A stretch of 64,000 nucleotides of DNA from Oscillospiraceae bacterium (GTDB lineage: Bacteria > Bacillota > Clostridia > Lachnospirales > Lachnospiraceae), in the NCBI GenBank assembly GCA_021771715.1, contig JAETOO010000001.1:62001-126000 (forward strand), in the 5' to 3' direction. The translations under genes and the position numbers were made by a program. The notes beneath the pieces are model-generated. The model had not been told where the DNA came from, did not search any database, and saw only the letters and a program-made list of their open reading frames with translations. Positions 62,671-64,000 of this stretch are shown here, in pieces (position 1 is the first letter of the stretch; each line of letters begins with the position of its first letter).

Positions 62671-63504
62671 CTATCCTTTTATGCCCGAGAACGTGATTCC
62701 TTCGATAAAATACCTCTGTGCCATAAAATATACGACAATCATCGGCAAAGTGATCACCGTTGCCAATGCCATCATCAAATTCCACTCGCTGACATGCTGT
62801 CCCATGAAATTCTGCAGTGCAAGCGACACAGTCTTCAGATTTTCCTTGTCGAGATAGAGCAGCGGCCCCATGAAATCATTCCAGGTTCCCATGAAGGTAA
62901 ACACGCCGACCGTACACATCACCGGCTTTGACATCGGCAGCACGATCCTCCAATAGATCGTGAAATAACTGGCTCCATCTACCAGAGCCGCCTCATCATA
63001 ATCCTTGGGGATTCCGGCGTAGAACTGCCGCACCAGGAACACATTAAACGCATTGCCGAAAAAGCACGGAAGTGTCAGAGGAATTATCGTGTTATACGCC
63101 CCCACCCGCTGCCAGATCAAAAATTGCGGAATCATCAGCACGGTCTGCGGGATCATCATCGTCGAGAGCAGCATCGCAAACCAGAAATTTCTCCCCCGGA
63201 ACTTCAGTCTGGCGAACCCGAAGGCAATGAAGCTCGCACTCAGAATGCTTCCTACCATGTTGATCGCCACAATGACCGCTGAGTTCAGAAAATACCGCGC
63301 AAAGGGCGCTCTGGCAAACGCATTTTTGTAGTTCTCCAGATCATAATGCGAAGGGAGCCACTGGATCGGAACCGTCATGATCTCACGATTGCTCATGAAG
63401 GAGCTTCGAATCATCCAGTAAAATGGAAAAAGCATCAGGACCGATAACAGAATCAATAACAGATAAATCAGCAATCTCTTTTCTTTTCTCCTACTTTTCT
63501 TCAT
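62671..63504 (-). CDS. Sugar ABC transporter permease, MalG/CUT1 type
   Basis: A 277-aa permease with six helices, FPFYWMIRSSFMSNREIM near the N-terminus and an EAA loop DEAALVDGASYFTIYWRIVLPMSKP. It starts with an ATGA overlap with the upstream permease at 63501-63504 and is followed at 45 nt by a glycosidase. It forms an importer with its partner permease and a binding protein outside the window. Confidence 0.94.
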   Translation of the reverse strand: MKKSRRKEKRLLIYLLLILLSVLMLFPFYWMIRSSFMSNREIMTVPIQWLPSHYDLENYKNAFARAPFARYFLNSAVIVAINMVGSILSASFIAFGFARLKFRGRNFWFAMLLSTMMIPQTVLMIPQFLIWQRVGAYNTIIPLTLPCFFGNAFNVFLVRQFYAGIPKDYDEAALVDGASYFTIYWRIVLPMSKPVMCTVGVFTFMGTWNDFMGPLLYLDKENLKTVSLALQNFMGQHVSEWNLMMALATVITLPMIVVYFMAQRYFIEGITFSGIKG

Positions 63505-64000
63505 CCTTTATCTCCATTCTCATAAATGACCCAGCGATCCGACGACCGGAATACCAGCGCCGTCAGCACCGCGATAATCACAAACAGTACCCAGGACATT
63601 GCCGCCGAGTAGCCCATCCGGGACTGCTTAAACGCGGTCCGGTAGAGCAGCAGCGAATAGAACAGGCTCGCATTTGCCGGCCCGCCGTCTGTCATGATGT
63701 AGGACTGCGTAAACGTCTGCATACTGTTTATGATCGCCATAACAAAATTGTAAAAAATGATAGGTGTCATCAGCGGCACTGTAATGTGGCGGAATCTCGC
63801 GATTCCACCCGCTCCGTCCAGCTCCGCCGCCTCATAGAGCTCTCTCGAAATTCCCTGCAGCCCCGCAAGATAGATCACGACGGTATTCCCTGCGGCCCAC
63901 ACAGCCATCACGGCCAGAGATGGAATGACTTCCTTCGGGTCGAAGATAAAGTTGTGCGTGCTTCCCCCGCACAGACGGATCACACTGTTGAGCAGCCCGT
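63501..64000 (-). CDS. Sugar ABC transporter permease, MalF/UgpA type (partial)
   Basis: The C-terminal ~165 residues of a CUT1 permease. The reading frame is open to the window edge, so the start is missing. The EAA loop YEAAELDGAGGIARFRHITVPLMTP and the MTDGGPANASLFYSLLLYRTAF segment are diagnostic. The ATGA overlap with the next gene indicates translational coupling. Confidence 0.93.
   Translation of the reverse strand, partial: GLLNSVIRLCGGSTHNFIFDPKEVIPSLAVMAVWAAGNTVVIYLAGLQGISRELYEAAELDGAGGIARFRHITVPLMTPIIFYNFVMAIINSMQTFTQSYIMTDGGPANASLFYSLLLYRTAFKQSRMGYSAAMSWVLFVIIAVLTALVFRSSDRWVIYENGDKG

Overview
The window looks like a chromosomal segment of a Clostridia bacterium, most likely Lachnospiraceae (Firmicutes). 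Evidence: strong AGGAGG ribosome-binding sites, single-membrane housekeeping blocks in typical clostridial order (trigger factor-clpP-clpX-lon-engB; rpsF-ssb-rpsR), a DUF951 protein, a class B sortase, a VanRS-like two-component pair, BMP-type nucleoside uptake genes and CUT1 sugar ABC operons. Most of the window has moderately high GC. The CRISPR block and the genes near 47.5-50 kb are visibly more AT-rich. No rRNA or tRNA gene was seen.

Layout: (1) 0.1-8 kb: an orphan AAA ATPase, then a LacI-type regulator facing a sugar operon on the minus strand (binding protein, two permeases, aldo/keto reductase, GH43-like glycosidase). That operon has a clean promoter and a palindromic TTAACGTTAA operator just downstream. 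(2) 8-17.7 kb: MATE transporter, oligoendopeptidase F, a complete BMP-family nucleoside ABC importer, and a hemolysin III family protein. (3) 17.8-26.5 kb: a type I-C CRISPR-Cas locus: 16-repeat array, leader, cas2, broken cas1, deleted cas4, cas7, cas8c, cas5, cas3. (4) 26.5-33.7 kb: engB, lon, clpX, clpP, tig and a DJ-1/PfpI protein. (5) 33.8-34.4 kb: a non-coding, palindrome-rich block containing a MITE-like element with target duplications. (6) 34.4-43.2 kb: CYTH protein, small regulators, rpsR-ssb-rpsF, DUF951, sirtuin, sortase B, histidine kinase/response regulator, asnS. (7) 43.6-58.6 kb: sigma factor plus membrane-anchored beta-propeller protein, acetyltransferases, hydrolases, an EamA transporter, rsmA, tatD, an AAC(3)-family protein, a ZIP transporter, MATE, and rhaM. 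(8) 58.9-64 kb: a second glycan operon with a GH36-like alpha-galactosidase, a six-hairpin glycosidase and two CUT1 permeases; the last runs off the window.

The most interesting region is the type I-C locus. The interference genes (cas3, cas5, cas8c, cas7) look intact. The adaptation module is dead: one deletion removed most of cas4 and the first codons of cas1, and the cas1 C-terminus has a second deletion/frameshift. Between the engB stop codon and the cas3 promoter, on the cas strand, lies a single diverged CRISPR repeat. It keeps the exact 3+7+4+7+12 architecture, and five of its seven stem pairs have changed in a compensatory way. It is followed by a short spacer-like stretch and a strong intrinsic terminator. 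The first 13 nt of the spacer-like stretch match a site abutting the -35 box of the predicted cas promoter, except at positions 6 and 12, the positions type I effectors tolerate. This has the form of a crRNA-like regulatory RNA that lets the effector repress its own operon. It appears to be embedded in the 3' end of the lon-engB transcription unit.

Other non-coding structure includes two copies of a ~95-nt bipartite stem-loop repeat (one inside the nucleoside operon, between binding protein and ATPase), hairpins after binding-protein genes, a 27-bp perfect hairpin near 57.75 kb, and several long purine-rich quasi-repetitive spacers between minus-strand genes.
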